NCBI GenBank assembly: GCA_040877415.1
Contig: JBBDNV010000020.1
Location: 1 to 40,114 of the forward strand
DNA from: JBBDNV01 sp040877415
GTDB taxonomy: Bacteria > Planctomycetota > Planctomycetia > Pirellulales > PALSA-1355
Direction: 5' to 3'
Length of the DNA: 40,114 nucleotides
The position numbers and the translations under genes were made by a program. The notes below the pieces were generated by a model. That model did not search any database, was not told the origin of the DNA, and saw only the letters and a list, made by a program, of their open reading frames with translations. Below are positions 8,846 to 15,595 of the stretch, piece after piece (the stretch's first letter is position 1; each line of letters begins with the position of its first letter).

Positions 8846-9138
8846 TTGTCCTTCTGACTTACCAATTGAATGTCATCGAGGATCGCCGCGTTGTACGCGT
8901 CGACTGGTTTCACCTCCGGTAGAAACGGCTGGGCCGCTTCGGCGCCTTCGCTGAAGGCAATGCGGCTGCCCAAGCCGGCCCCGAGTTCGTCGTACACGAC
9001 GATCGCCTCGCCTTGCGTCAGCGCGCCGCCGGCCAGTTCTGCAAGCGACAGTGGAATCGCCAGGCGAAACGACCCTCCCGTCAGGCTCGGGTGTGCCCGA
9101 TTCAAGGTCACGCTGCCGATCACTTCGCCGATTCGCAT
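8842..9138 (-). CDS. BMC-P shell vertex protein (EutN/CcmL family)
   Basis: This 98-aa pentameric vertex protein of the microcompartment shell has the family opening MRIGEVIGSVTLNRAHPSL, then LTQGEAIVVYDELGAGLGSRIAFSEG, close to the usual D..GAG.G..V pattern, over the normal EutN/CcmL length. Pentamers cap the icosahedral vertices. It is one of three divergent BMC-P genes in this operon, 16 nt after the next one and overlapping the aldolase start by 4 nt. Its C-terminus (EVKPVDAYNAAILDDIQLV) is longer than in the 85-residue paralogue. Confidence 0.92.
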   Translation of the reverse strand: MRIGEVIGSVTLNRAHPSLTGGSFRLAIPLSLAELAGGALTQGEAIVVYDELGAGLGSRIAFSEGAEAAQPFLPEVKPVDAYNAAILDDIQLVSQKDK

Positions 9139-9154
9139 GGCTCGCCTTACTTGC

Positions 9155-9412
9155 TCAGTCCCGAATTCCCACGACGCTATAACGCACCGGCGTGTTGTCG
9201 CTTTTCACCAGCTCGCGCGTCCCTTTGCCATCGCTCGACAGCACGACGCTTGCGCCGATTCCGGCCCCGAGCGCATCGATCGCGATCAACGGTTCTCCGT
9301 CCGGCGTGCGGCCGTCGGCGCCGTAAACCTGCACGACCAGCATCTTCCAGCCGGTGAGGGTGGGATGCTTGACGGTGGAAGTGGCGGTGCCGACGACGAC
9401 GCCTAGTTGCAT
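9155..9412 (-). CDS. BMC-P shell vertex protein (EutN/CcmL family)
   Basis: This is the shortest and most canonical of the three vertex proteins (85 aa). It begins MQLGVVVGTATSTVKHPTL and carries the core motif AIDALGAGIGASVVLSSDG, ending in YSVVGIRD as in EutN/CcmL. It should form pentamers at shell vertices. It lies 25 nt downstream of the aldehyde dehydrogenase and 16 nt upstream of the next BMC-P gene. Confidence 0.93.
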   Translation of the reverse strand: MQLGVVVGTATSTVKHPTLTGWKMLVVQVYGADGRTPDGEPLIAIDALGAGIGASVVLSSDGKGTRELVKSDNTPVRYSVVGIRD

Positions 9413-9437
9413 GGTGTGTTTCCGTCTTGCTGTTAGG

Positions 9438-10949
9438 TTACTTGCCCAAAATTCGCAAATCGTCGACGAGCGAGCAGCGGCGTTCCCTCGTGAACGTCAG
9501 CGGCGTGGTCACGCCTTCGCCGGTCGGCGTGGCGATCGAATACGACAGGTAGCCTTCGCCCCCCAGTCCCAAGGCCGACATGCACGGGCCGTTCTTGACG
9601 AACAGCGTGGTGTCGAGCGCCCGGCCCATCCTGGTCATGTTCCGCACGTTGTTCGAATGGATGATGCTCGTATGCCGGAAGCCGTGCTCGTAGTGCCTGG
9701 CCTTGGCAATCGCCTCGTCGATGTCGCGCACCCGGACGAAAGGCAAAAACGGCATCATCTGCTCCACGGGCACGAAGGGATTGGATTCGTCGGTTTCGCC
9801 GAAGAGCAGTTCTGTTTTGTCGGGCACGCGCTTGCCCGCGGCCCTGGCCAACACGGCGGCATCTTGCCCCAGAAAATCCTTGTGGGGCACGTCGTGCTTG
9901 TGGTCGCCCTCGCCGACGGTCGCAATCGCCTTTTTCGTGAGCGCCGCGACTTCCCGCGCGGCGAGCCGCACGGCTCCGGCCCGCTCCATGGCGGCCATCA
10001 TGGCGTCGAACGCCTTGGCGACGACGAACACTTCCTTCTCGGCAATGCACAGCAGGTTGTTGTCGTACGCGCCGCCCACAATGATGGCCCGGGCGGCCCG
10101 GTCGAGATCGGCCGTTTCATCCACGACCACAGGCGGATTGCCGGGCCCGGCGACGATGGCCCGCTTGCTCGCCTTCATGGCGGCCCGCGCGACCGCCGGA
10201 CCGCCGGTGACGCAGATCAGCCGCACGCCCCGATGGCTGAAGATCGCCTCGGCCGATTCGATCGTCGGCTCCGCGATCACCGCGATCACGTTGTCGATGC
10301 CCAGGTCGCGATAGATGGCCTGGTTGAAGCGCCGCACGCCTTCGACCGCCACGCGCTTTCCGCCCGGGTGCGGGTTGACCACCAGCGTGTTGCCGCCGGC
10401 GATCATGCTTATGGCGTTACCCGTGATCGTCGGCAGCGAATGCGTGACCGGCGTAATCGTGCCGATCACGCCGAACGGGGCGTGCTCGATCACCGCCAGT
10501 CCGTGGTCGCCGCTGAACACTTCGCTGCGCATGAATTCGACGCCGGGCGTGCGCTCGCCGAGCGTCTTGAGCTTTTCGATCTTGTGCGCTAGACGCCCGA
10601 TCCTGGTCTCTTCCATTTCCATCGTTCCCAGCTCGACCGATTGGTCGATCGAAATGCGGCGGATGTGGTCGATGACTCGTTTGCGATCCTCGAGCGAGCG
10701 TTCGCTGAGCTGCTCGAAGGCTTCGGTAGCCGCGGCCACGGCCTGGTCAACGCAGGTAAAGACGCCAAAGCGGCCGCTATATCCGCGGCCGGCGACGGGC
10801 GGCGGCGGAGAGGCGCCCGCGGGCGATTGGCCCGTCTGCGAAGTGCCCATCTGCGCAGTGCCCGACGGCGCACTGCCCGACGGCGCACTGCCCATTCGCG
10901 TCAGCACTTGTTCGACGACGCTCTTGATCAACTCTTCAGTTGCTTGCAT
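9438..10949 (-). CDS. CoA-acylating aldehyde dehydrogenase (PduP/EutE-like) with N-terminal encapsulation peptide
   Basis: This 503-aa NAD-dependent enzyme should turn an aldehyde, probably lactaldehyde here, plus CoA into acyl-CoA inside the compartment. Residues 3-18 (ATEELIKSVVEQVLTR) form an amphipathic helix like known encapsulation peptides. Residues 20-56 are a flexible Gly/Ser/Ala/Pro linker made partly by a 15-bp tandem repeat. The ALDH domain starts near 58. The catalytic cysteine is C301 in NNLLCIAEKE, and the nucleotide-binding region includes ITPVTHSLPTI (165-175) and AGGNTLVVNPHP (184-195). The length matches PduP (about 460) plus the longer leader. It sits between two BMC-P genes, 32 nt after the upstream one. 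Lactaldehyde as substrate is inferred from the aldolase partner. Confidence 0.93.
   Translation of the reverse strand: MQATEELIKSVVEQVLTRMGSAPSGSAPSGTAQMGTSQTGQSPAGASPPPPVAGRGYSGRFGVFTCVDQAVAAATEAFEQLSERSLEDRKRVIDHIRRISIDQSVELGTMEMEETRIGRLAHKIEKLKTLGERTPGVEFMRSEVFSGDHGLAVIEHAPFGVIGTITPVTHSLPTITGNAISMIAGGNTLVVNPHPGGKRVAVEGVRRFNQAIYRDLGIDNVIAVIAEPTIESAEAIFSHRGVRLICVTGGPAVARAAMKASKRAIVAGPGNPPVVVDETADLDRAARAIIVGGAYDNNLLCIAEKEVFVVAKAFDAMMAAMERAGAVRLAAREVAALTKKAIATVGEGDHKHDVPHKDFLGQDAAVLARAAGKRVPDKTELLFGETDESNPFVPVEQMMPFLPFVRVRDIDEAIAKARHYEHGFRHTSIIHSNNVRNMTRMGRALDTTLFVKNGPCMSALGLGGEGYLSYSIATPTGEGVTTPLTFTRERRCSLVDDLRILGK
10816..10890. repeat. 15-bp tandem repeat in the aldehyde dehydrogenase linker
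   Basis: Five contiguous 15-bp units lie here. The two at 10861-10875 and 10876-10890 are identical (CCCGACGGCGCACTG). The units at 10831-10845 and 10846-10860 are close relatives, and 10816-10830 is more degenerate. Because 15 is a multiple of three, gain or loss of a unit adds or removes five linker residues (GSAPS-like) without a frameshift. Confidence 0.85.
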
Positions 10950-10981
10950 GGGTCAAACATCCTTCGTCAAAGCCGAGTCGG

Positions 10982-11308
10982 TTAGTCGGCGGTCGGCGCG
11001 TCTTCACGGCGAAAGACGCAGTTGTGATCGACGTGGACCGTGTCCACCAGGCCCACGATCACGGTGTCGATCGGCAAATTCTTGGTTTGGGGGGTCATGC
11101 GGGCGCTGGAGCCTTGGGTGATCAGCACGAACTCGCCTTCGCCGGCCCCCACCGTGTCGACGGCGACAAACGTGCGGCCCGTCGTGACGAGCCGGTTGCG
11201 GTTCTTGGGGTCGACGCGAAACGGCTCCACGACGAGCAGCTTGTGGCCGACCATGGTGTCGACTTTTTGCGTGGCGACGAGCGAGCCGGTGACTTGGGCG
11301 AGGAACAT
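10982..11308 (-). CDS. BMC-P shell vertex protein (EutN/CcmL family)
   Basis: This 108-aa vertex protein is the third BMC-P of the operon. It starts MFLAQVTGSLVATQKVDTMVG and has the core AVDTVGAGEGEFVLITQGSSAR, which fits the family pattern of D..GAG.G..V followed by a Gly/Ser-rich turn. It is more divergent and longer than the other two, with a charged tail (DHNCVFRREDAPTAD). It follows the acetate-kinase-like gene by only 4 nt, so it is probably translationally coupled to it. Confidence 0.92.
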   Translation of the reverse strand: MFLAQVTGSLVATQKVDTMVGHKLLVVEPFRVDPKNRNRLVTTGRTFVAVDTVGAGEGEFVLITQGSSARMTPQTKNLPIDTVIVGLVDTVHVDHNCVFRREDAPTAD

Positions 11309-11312
11309 GGCC

Positions 11313-12503
11313 TTACCTTTTTTCTTCCAGGAGTTGTTTGGTTTGTCGGGCGACGATCAATTCCTCGTTCGTGGGCACGCACCAGATTTGCGTGCGGCTT
11401 TCCGGCGAGCTGATTTTCACTTCACCCTTGGCGCTGGCGTTGGCCGCCGGATCGAGCACGATGCCCAGCTCTTCGAGGCCGGCGCACACTGCGGCGCGAA
11501 TGTTCACGCCGTTTTCGCCGATGCCGCCGGTGAAGACGATCGCGTCGGCTCCGCCCAATTCGACCAGCATCGCGCCCAGTGCGCGTCGAATGTCGGAGGT
11601 GAAGACGTCCAGGGCCAGCCGGGCCCGGGCGTTTCCTTTTTCCGCCGCCTCTTCCAGGTCGCGCACGTCGCCGCTTAGGCCGCTTAAGCCCAACAGCCCG
11701 CTGCGCTCGGCCAGATCATCGAGCACCTGCCCAAGCGTCTGGCCCGTGTGCTTCATAATCACGGGGATGGCAAACGGATCGAAATCGCCGGCGCGGTTGT
11801 TATGCGCGATGCCCGACTGCGGGCTCATGCCCATCGACGTGGCGACGCTCTTGCCGCCTCGAATCGCGCACAACGAGTTGGACCCGCCCAGGTGGCAGGA
11901 GATGACGCGCAGGTCATCGCGGCCGAAAAGTTCGGCCGTCCGGGTGGCGATGTACTGATGGCTGGCGCCGTGAAAGCCCCAACGCTTCACATGGTATTTT
12001 TCGGCCCACTCGTAGGGAGCCGGATAGTAGCGGTTGCGTTCGGGGATGGTGTGGTGAAAGCCGGTTTCGAAGGCGGCCACGAGCGGAATTTCTGGCAGTT
12101 TCTCGCTCAACACGCGCATGGCGGCGACGTAGGGCGGATTGTGGGCCGGCGCCACTTCGGCCATTTCCTCCATGGCCGAGAGCACTTGCGGCGTGACGAG
12201 CTTGACGCCGCTCGTGGCTCCGCCGTGCACGGCCTTGAATCCAATGGCCGATACCAAGGCGGCGTCCTCGAGGCAGCCAATCTCCGGATCGGTCAACTGC
12301 GCAAGACACTGCCGCACGGCCGCCGCGTGATCCGCGACGTGCGCCGTCGTTTCGCGGCGCTCGTCGCCGATTTCCACCGTCGAGCGGCTTTCGGGCGAGC
12401 CGATCCGCTCGATGCTGCCGCGCGCGAGCTGGCGCTCGCCGGCCATTTCGAACAGCCGGTACTTAAAACTCGTCGAGCCGAGGTTGGCCACGAGAATCTT
12501 CAT
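11313..12503 (-). CDS. ackA: BMC-associated acetate/propionate-kinase family protein with altered active site
   Basis: This 396-aa ASKHA kinase should transfer phosphate from an acyl phosphate (lactyl-, propionyl- or acetyl-phosphate) to ADP, completing the PduP-PduL-AckA route. Full-length AckA features are present: NLGSTSFKY at 7-15, HNPP at 121-124, H178 in GFHGASH, R237 in NNRAGD, GGIGENG, and PTNEEL near the C-terminus. Compared from memory with Methanosarcina AckA, several catalytic positions differ: R91 is K90 (GFKAVHGG), D148 is E146 (FETGFH), and HLGNGSS is HLGGSNS (204-210), losing N211. The start at 12503 has AAAGGA upstream and begins with the expected MKILV strand. These changes may reflect a different acyl phosphate. 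Loss of activity cannot be excluded but is unlikely given overall conservation. Confidence 0.88.
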   Translation of the reverse strand: MKILVANLGSTSFKYRLFEMAGERQLARGSIERIGSPESRSTVEIGDERRETTAHVADHAAAVRQCLAQLTDPEIGCLEDAALVSAIGFKAVHGGATSGVKLVTPQVLSAMEEMAEVAPAHNPPYVAAMRVLSEKLPEIPLVAAFETGFHHTIPERNRYYPAPYEWAEKYHVKRWGFHGASHQYIATRTAELFGRDDLRVISCHLGGSNSLCAIRGGKSVATSMGMSPQSGIAHNNRAGDFDPFAIPVIMKHTGQTLGQVLDDLAERSGLLGLSGLSGDVRDLEEAAEKGNARARLALDVFTSDIRRALGAMLVELGGADAIVFTGGIGENGVNIRAAVCAGLEELGIVLDPAANASAKGEVKISSPESRTQIWCVPTNEELIVARQTKQLLEEKR

Positions 12504-12577
12504 GGCACACGATCCTTTTCGCAATTGACGACGCGGCCGGGGCTTCCTGGCTCGCCGCGATTTGTAAGGCCAGCGGC

Positions 12578-12847
12578 TTACGACAAGTAAGCGGCCACCA
12601 GGCCTTCCGCGGGGCGCGGAATCACGTGGCTGGCCACCAGCTCGCCCACTTGCGTGGCGGCATTGGCGCCGGCTTCGACGGCTGCCCGCACGCTGCCCAC
12701 GTCGCCGCGCACCACCGTGGTGACGTACGCCCCGCCGATGGAAACACGCTTGACGATTTCGACGTTGGCCGCCTTGGCCATGGCGTCGGTGGCTTCGATC
12801 AGCGCGATCAAGCCCTTGGTTTCAACGAGTCCGATTGCATGGTTCAT
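12578..12847 (-). CDS. BMC-H shell hexamer protein
   Basis: This 89-aa single-BMC-domain protein forms the hexameric tiles of the shell. It starts with NHAIGLVETKGLIALIEATDAMAKAANVE and has the conserved RGDVGSVRAAVEAG helix. The pore loop reads VSIGGAYVTT instead of the common GSG type, so its central pore should have different size or polarity from that of its neighbour. Length is normal for PduA/CcmK-type proteins. AAGGA lies upstream of the start. A 74-nt gap separates it from the acetate-kinase-like gene. Confidence 0.94.
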   Translation of the reverse strand: MNHAIGLVETKGLIALIEATDAMAKAANVEIVKRVSIGGAYVTTVVRGDVGSVRAAVEAGANAATQVGELVASHVIPRPAEGLVAAYLS

Positions 12848-12936
12848 GTGTGAAATGTCCTTCTTTGTAAGGTTGTGTAGCGTTCGTTTGGCACGCGACC
12901 CGCGGCCCGATGGGCTCGGGGCTCAACGTTTATCGT

Positions 12937-13233
12937 TCATGCTTTTGCTTTGCGGCTCTCGGGCATGACAATGCCGAGATCGTCGTGCGGGCGGGGAATG
13001 ACCTGCACGGCGATGACTTCGCCGACTCGCCCGGCGGCCGCGGCGCCGGCGTCGGTGGCGGCCTTCACCGCGGCTACGTCGCCGGTGACAAACGCGGTCA
13101 CCAGGCCGCTGCCCACCTTGTCCCAGCCGTGAAACTGCACGTTGGCAGCCTTCATCATCGCGTCGCTGGCTTCGACCAGGGCGATGAACCCCTTGGTCTC
13201 GATCATGCCCAGCGCGTCTACTGTTTTTGCCAT
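12937..13233 (-). CDS. BMC-H shell hexamer protein (PduA/PduJ-like pore)
   Basis: This 98-aa shell protein has the canonical sequence DALGMIETKGFIALVEASDAM, the pore loop VGSGLVTAFV and the helix GDVAAVKAATDAGAAAAG. It is close to PduA/PduJ. The C-terminal tail after IPRPHDDL is a short basic extension. It is the first shell gene of the operon and lies 147 nt after pduL. That gap holds a long imperfect palindrome, which could affect mRNA processing or stability and so shell-protein dose. Confidence 0.95.
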   Translation of the reverse strand: MAKTVDALGMIETKGFIALVEASDAMMKAANVQFHGWDKVGSGLVTAFVTGDVAAVKAATDAGAAAAGRVGEVIAVQVIPRPHDDLGIVMPESRKAKA

Positions 13234-13284
13234 CTTTGAAACTCTCCGGAAAAAAAGGAAACGGGTTGTTGCGGACGCGTGATA

Positions 13285-13357
13285 CCAGCCCGAAGCGCCA
13301 GCGAGGGTTCACTTGCGGATCATGTTATCGTGCTCCCTCGCTTGCGCTTCGGGCTAG
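13285..13357. repeat. REPIN-like 73-bp palindromic element (full copy 1)
   Basis: Two 23-bp arms, 13285-13307 and 13335-13357, are reverse complements with 2 mismatches and are separated by 27 bp. The right arm contains CCCTCGCTTGCGCTTCGGG. The same design recurs at 35078-35151, and a single arm occurs at 26249-26271. In this copy the element lies inside the BMC operon, between pduL and the first BMC-H gene, and the transcript could form a very strong hairpin. Confidence 0.85.
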
Positions 13358-13380
13358 CATTTTCGTTTGCTAGCTGGTCT

Positions 13381-14058
13381 CTACGGTTTAAAGAGTTCGA
13401 CTCTCGTGGAGTGATCCAGATCGGCGGCGTTGCCTTCGTCGGTGTCGAGGTGCACTTCGAGCTTGCTCGTCTCGTCGGCCCGCACGAGCAGGTCTTCGAG
13501 CACAAGCGTACAAGTGCCTTCGATGCGCAGGCTCATGCGGTCGCCGCTCGTGACGCCGTAGTAAACGGCATGGTCCGGATTCATGTGCACGTGCCGCTCG
13601 GCGCGGATCACGCCTTCGGCCAGCTCTACCACTCCGGCTGGCCCAACCAGAACGCACCCGGCGCTGCCGCGAAAGTTGCCGCTCTTGCGCACCGGCGTGT
13701 CGATGCCCAGCGAAATGGCGTCGGTAAACGCCAGCTCCACCTGGCTGTGCCGGCGCGTGGGGCCTAGCACGCGCACGTTGGGCAGCATGCGACGCTTCGG
13801 CCCTACGACCATCACGGTCTCCTCGGCCGCGTAAAAGCCGTCCTGGTAGAGCGGCTTCATTACCGTCAGCTTGTGCCCTGCGCCAAACAGCGTTTCCACG
13901 TGCTCGTCGGTCAAGTGCAAGTGCCGGGCCGAAATGCTCACCACCAGGTCTGGAACGCCCTTGTCGCGCGGCGCGAATTGCGCGCTAAGCGTGCCCAGCA
14001 CGACTTCGCGAACGATTTGCTCGACGCTTGCGCGGTCAAAGATGGCGGAGGCGGTCAT
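13381..14058 (-). CDS. pduL: PduL-type phosphate acyltransferase
   Basis: This 225-aa enzyme converts acyl-CoA plus phosphate to acyl-phosphate and frees CoA inside the compartment. The two beta-barrel zinc motifs are present: RHLHLT (H46, H48) and ERHVHMNPDHA (H156, H158), with H203 in EVHLD as the likely further ligand. KSGNFRGSAG at 125-134 is another conserved stretch. Residues 8-27 (DRASVEQIVREVVLGTLSAQ) form an amphipathic N-terminal helix typical of BMC-associated PduL. It is the second gene of the operon, 15 nt after the regulator. It is unrelated in fold to Pta. Confidence 0.95.
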   Translation of the reverse strand: MTASAIFDRASVEQIVREVVLGTLSAQFAPRDKGVPDLVVSISARHLHLTDEHVETLFGAGHKLTVMKPLYQDGFYAAEETVMVVGPKRRMLPNVRVLGPTRRHSQVELAFTDAISLGIDTPVRKSGNFRGSAGCVLVGPAGVVELAEGVIRAERHVHMNPDHAVYYGVTSGDRMSLRIEGTCTLVLEDLLVRADETSKLEVHLDTDEGNAADLDHSTRVELFKP

Positions 14059-14073
14059 GGCGTAGCGTAAGGG

Positions 14074-14853
14074 CTATTTCTCGGGCTCGGTTTCGGCGGC
14101 CGCCAGGTGCAGCTCGACGTTCGCGTCGGCCACTTTTCGGCGCCACTCCTTGGAAATCTCGTCGTCGACCACCAGGTGATGAATCTGGTCAAGCGTGCAC
14201 AATAGCGCCAGGCTTTGGCAGCCGAATTTTGTGCTGTCGGCCACCACGATCACTTCGTCGGCCGCGCGCATCATGACCCGTTCGGTTTCGACCAACAGCA
14301 GGTTGTTGTTGAAAAAGCCACGCTCGTTGATGCCCGAGACGCTCAGGATCGTGCGCCGCACGCTGAGCCGCTCGAGCATTTCGTTGGCATAGGGTCCCAG
14401 GGTCACGCCGGTGCGCGGATAGACGAATCCCCCCACGATCACCAGGTCGTGGTTGGCGTTCGAGGCGAACAGGTTGGCCACCGGCAGCGAGTTCGTGACG
14501 ATTTGCAGCCGGCGGCCGACCAAGAGGCGCGCGACTTCGTACGTCGTGCTGCCGCCGTCCAAGAGCACGGTGTCGCCATCGTCGATGAGCTTCACGGCTT
14601 CGGCGGCGATCAATTTCTTCTTGTCCCATTGGGCCGGTTGTCGCTCGTCGAAGTGCGGCAGCTTGGGCGAAGGCCCTGCGTAAAACACGCCCCCGTGCGT
14701 TCGTTTGGCGCTGCCGATCTCTTCCAGGTAGTCCAGGTCGCGGCGAATGGTCGATTCGGAGACCTGCAACTGTTCGGCCAGCTCGGGCAGCGACGCAAAC
14801 CCCCTCGCGCGGACCATTTCCAGCAATTGATTGCGACGTTCTTCGACCAGCAA
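14074..14853 (-). CDS. DeoR-family transcriptional regulator of the BMC operon
   Basis: This 259-aa protein has an N-terminal winged helix-turn-helix (residues 4-58; LAEQLQVSESTIRRDLDYLEE) and a C-terminal DeoR sensor domain that binds sugar phosphates (GDTVLLDGGSTTYEVARLL and NSLPVANLFA). Translation must start at a TTG at 14853, because a stop codon lies two codons upstream and GGAAGG sits 9 nt before the TTG. It is the first gene of the BMC operon and so probably regulates itself together with the operon. DeoR proteins usually repress until a phosphorylated intermediate binds; here a deoxy-ketose 1-phosphate is a plausible signal (inference). Confidence 0.93.
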   Translation of the reverse strand: MLVEERRNQLLEMVRARGFASLPELAEQLQVSESTIRRDLDYLEEIGSAKRTHGGVFYAGPSPKLPHFDERQPAQWDKKKLIAAEAVKLIDDGDTVLLDGGSTTYEVARLLVGRRLQIVTNSLPVANLFASNANHDLVIVGGFVYPRTGVTLGPYANEMLERLSVRRTILSVSGINERGFFNNNLLLVETERVMMRAADEVIVVADSTKFGCQSLALLCTLDQIHHLVVDDEISKEWRRKVADANVELHLAAAETEPEK

Positions 14854-14900
14854 CGCTCAAGACCTTCCATATTGTGCATGAACCTGTTAGCTTGGCGTCA

Positions 14901-14929
14901 ATTATGAGGAAAATCATGTCAGTATTCAA
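14901..14929 (-). promoter_or_regulatory. Candidate sigma-70 promoter of the BMC operon
   Basis: On the minus strand TTGAAT (14924-14929) and CATAAT (14901-14906) are separated by exactly 17 bp, each 5/6 to consensus. Transcription would start near 14893, about 40 nt before the regulator start codon. The surrounding 14880-14975 is clearly more AT-rich than the rest of the window. Confidence 0.6.
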
Positions 14930-14942
14930 TCATCCATGGTGC

Positions 14943-14952
14943 TCATATATGA
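14943..14952. promoter_or_regulatory. Candidate operator palindrome upstream of the BMC promoter
   Basis: TCATATATGA is a perfect 10-bp palindrome 13 bp upstream of the proposed -35 box, in the AT-rich divergent region. It could be a binding site for the DeoR regulator. There is no second clear copy, so support is weak. Confidence 0.3.
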
Positions 14953-15081
14953 AATAATTCTGTCATCACGCGGCGTTTTTGCGAGGGTTTTGTCGGTAAC
15001 TGGCTCCTCTGTAACGACTTGCAGTGATCGGCCATGCGTCGAGACTGGCCGCGTTCGGGCAAAGGTGGAACAATCGACTTG

Positions 15082-15585
15082 ATGGCGATCATCCTGCAAC
15101 TGACCAAGCGGCTCAGCGAGGCTCCACAGCCGGTCGAAGTTCCGGGAATCCGCCTGCGCAACTACGCCGGGACGCAGGACGTCGAAACCTGGCTCGACTT
15201 GCGCCGCCGGGCCTTTGCGCGCGAGAAGGTCGGCATCGGCAACTGGGACGCCGCCGACTTCGAGCGCGAGTTTTTGACCAAGCCGTGGTGGCGGCCGGGG
15301 GCAATGTGGCTGGCCGAAGCCCAGCCGGTGTTGATGCCCTCGAAAGTCGTGGGGACAGTCACGCTCGCTCGCCGCGGCGAGCCATTCGATGACAAACCGG
15401 TCGTACATTGGCTGTGCGTGTTGCCCGCTTATCGACGCCGCGGCATCGGCCGGTTCCTGTTAGCGAATCTCGAAGCCGCAGTCTGGGACTCCGGCGAGCG
15501 CCAGATCTGGCTCGAGACTCACAGCGGCTGGCGCGAAGCGTTCCAGTTATATCAGTCGCTCGGCTACGAGCCCGCCGCGGCGTGA
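15082..15585 (+). CDS. GNAT-family N-acetyltransferase
   Basis: This 167-aa acetyl-CoA-dependent acyltransferase (183 aa if started at the upstream ATG at 15034) has the GNAT core: motif A VHWLCVLPAYRRRGIGRFLL, with the RRRGIG pyrophosphate loop, then WLETHSGWREAFQLYQSLGYEPA as motif B. The start at 15082 is preferred because AAAGGTGG lies upstream and the 15034 start has no ribosome-binding site. The choice is not firm. It diverges from the BMC operon and converges on purN, ending 10 nt from its stop. The acceptor substrate is unknown. Confidence 0.8.
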   Translation: MAIILQLTKRLSEAPQPVEVPGIRLRNYAGTQDVETWLDLRRRAFAREKVGIGNWDAADFEREFLTKPWWRPGAMWLAEAQPVLMPSKVVGTVTLARRGEPFDDKPVVHWLCVLPAYRRRGIGRFLLANLEAAVWDSGERQIWLETHSGWREAFQLYQSLGYEPAAA

Positions 15586-15595
15586 TGCCCGACGA

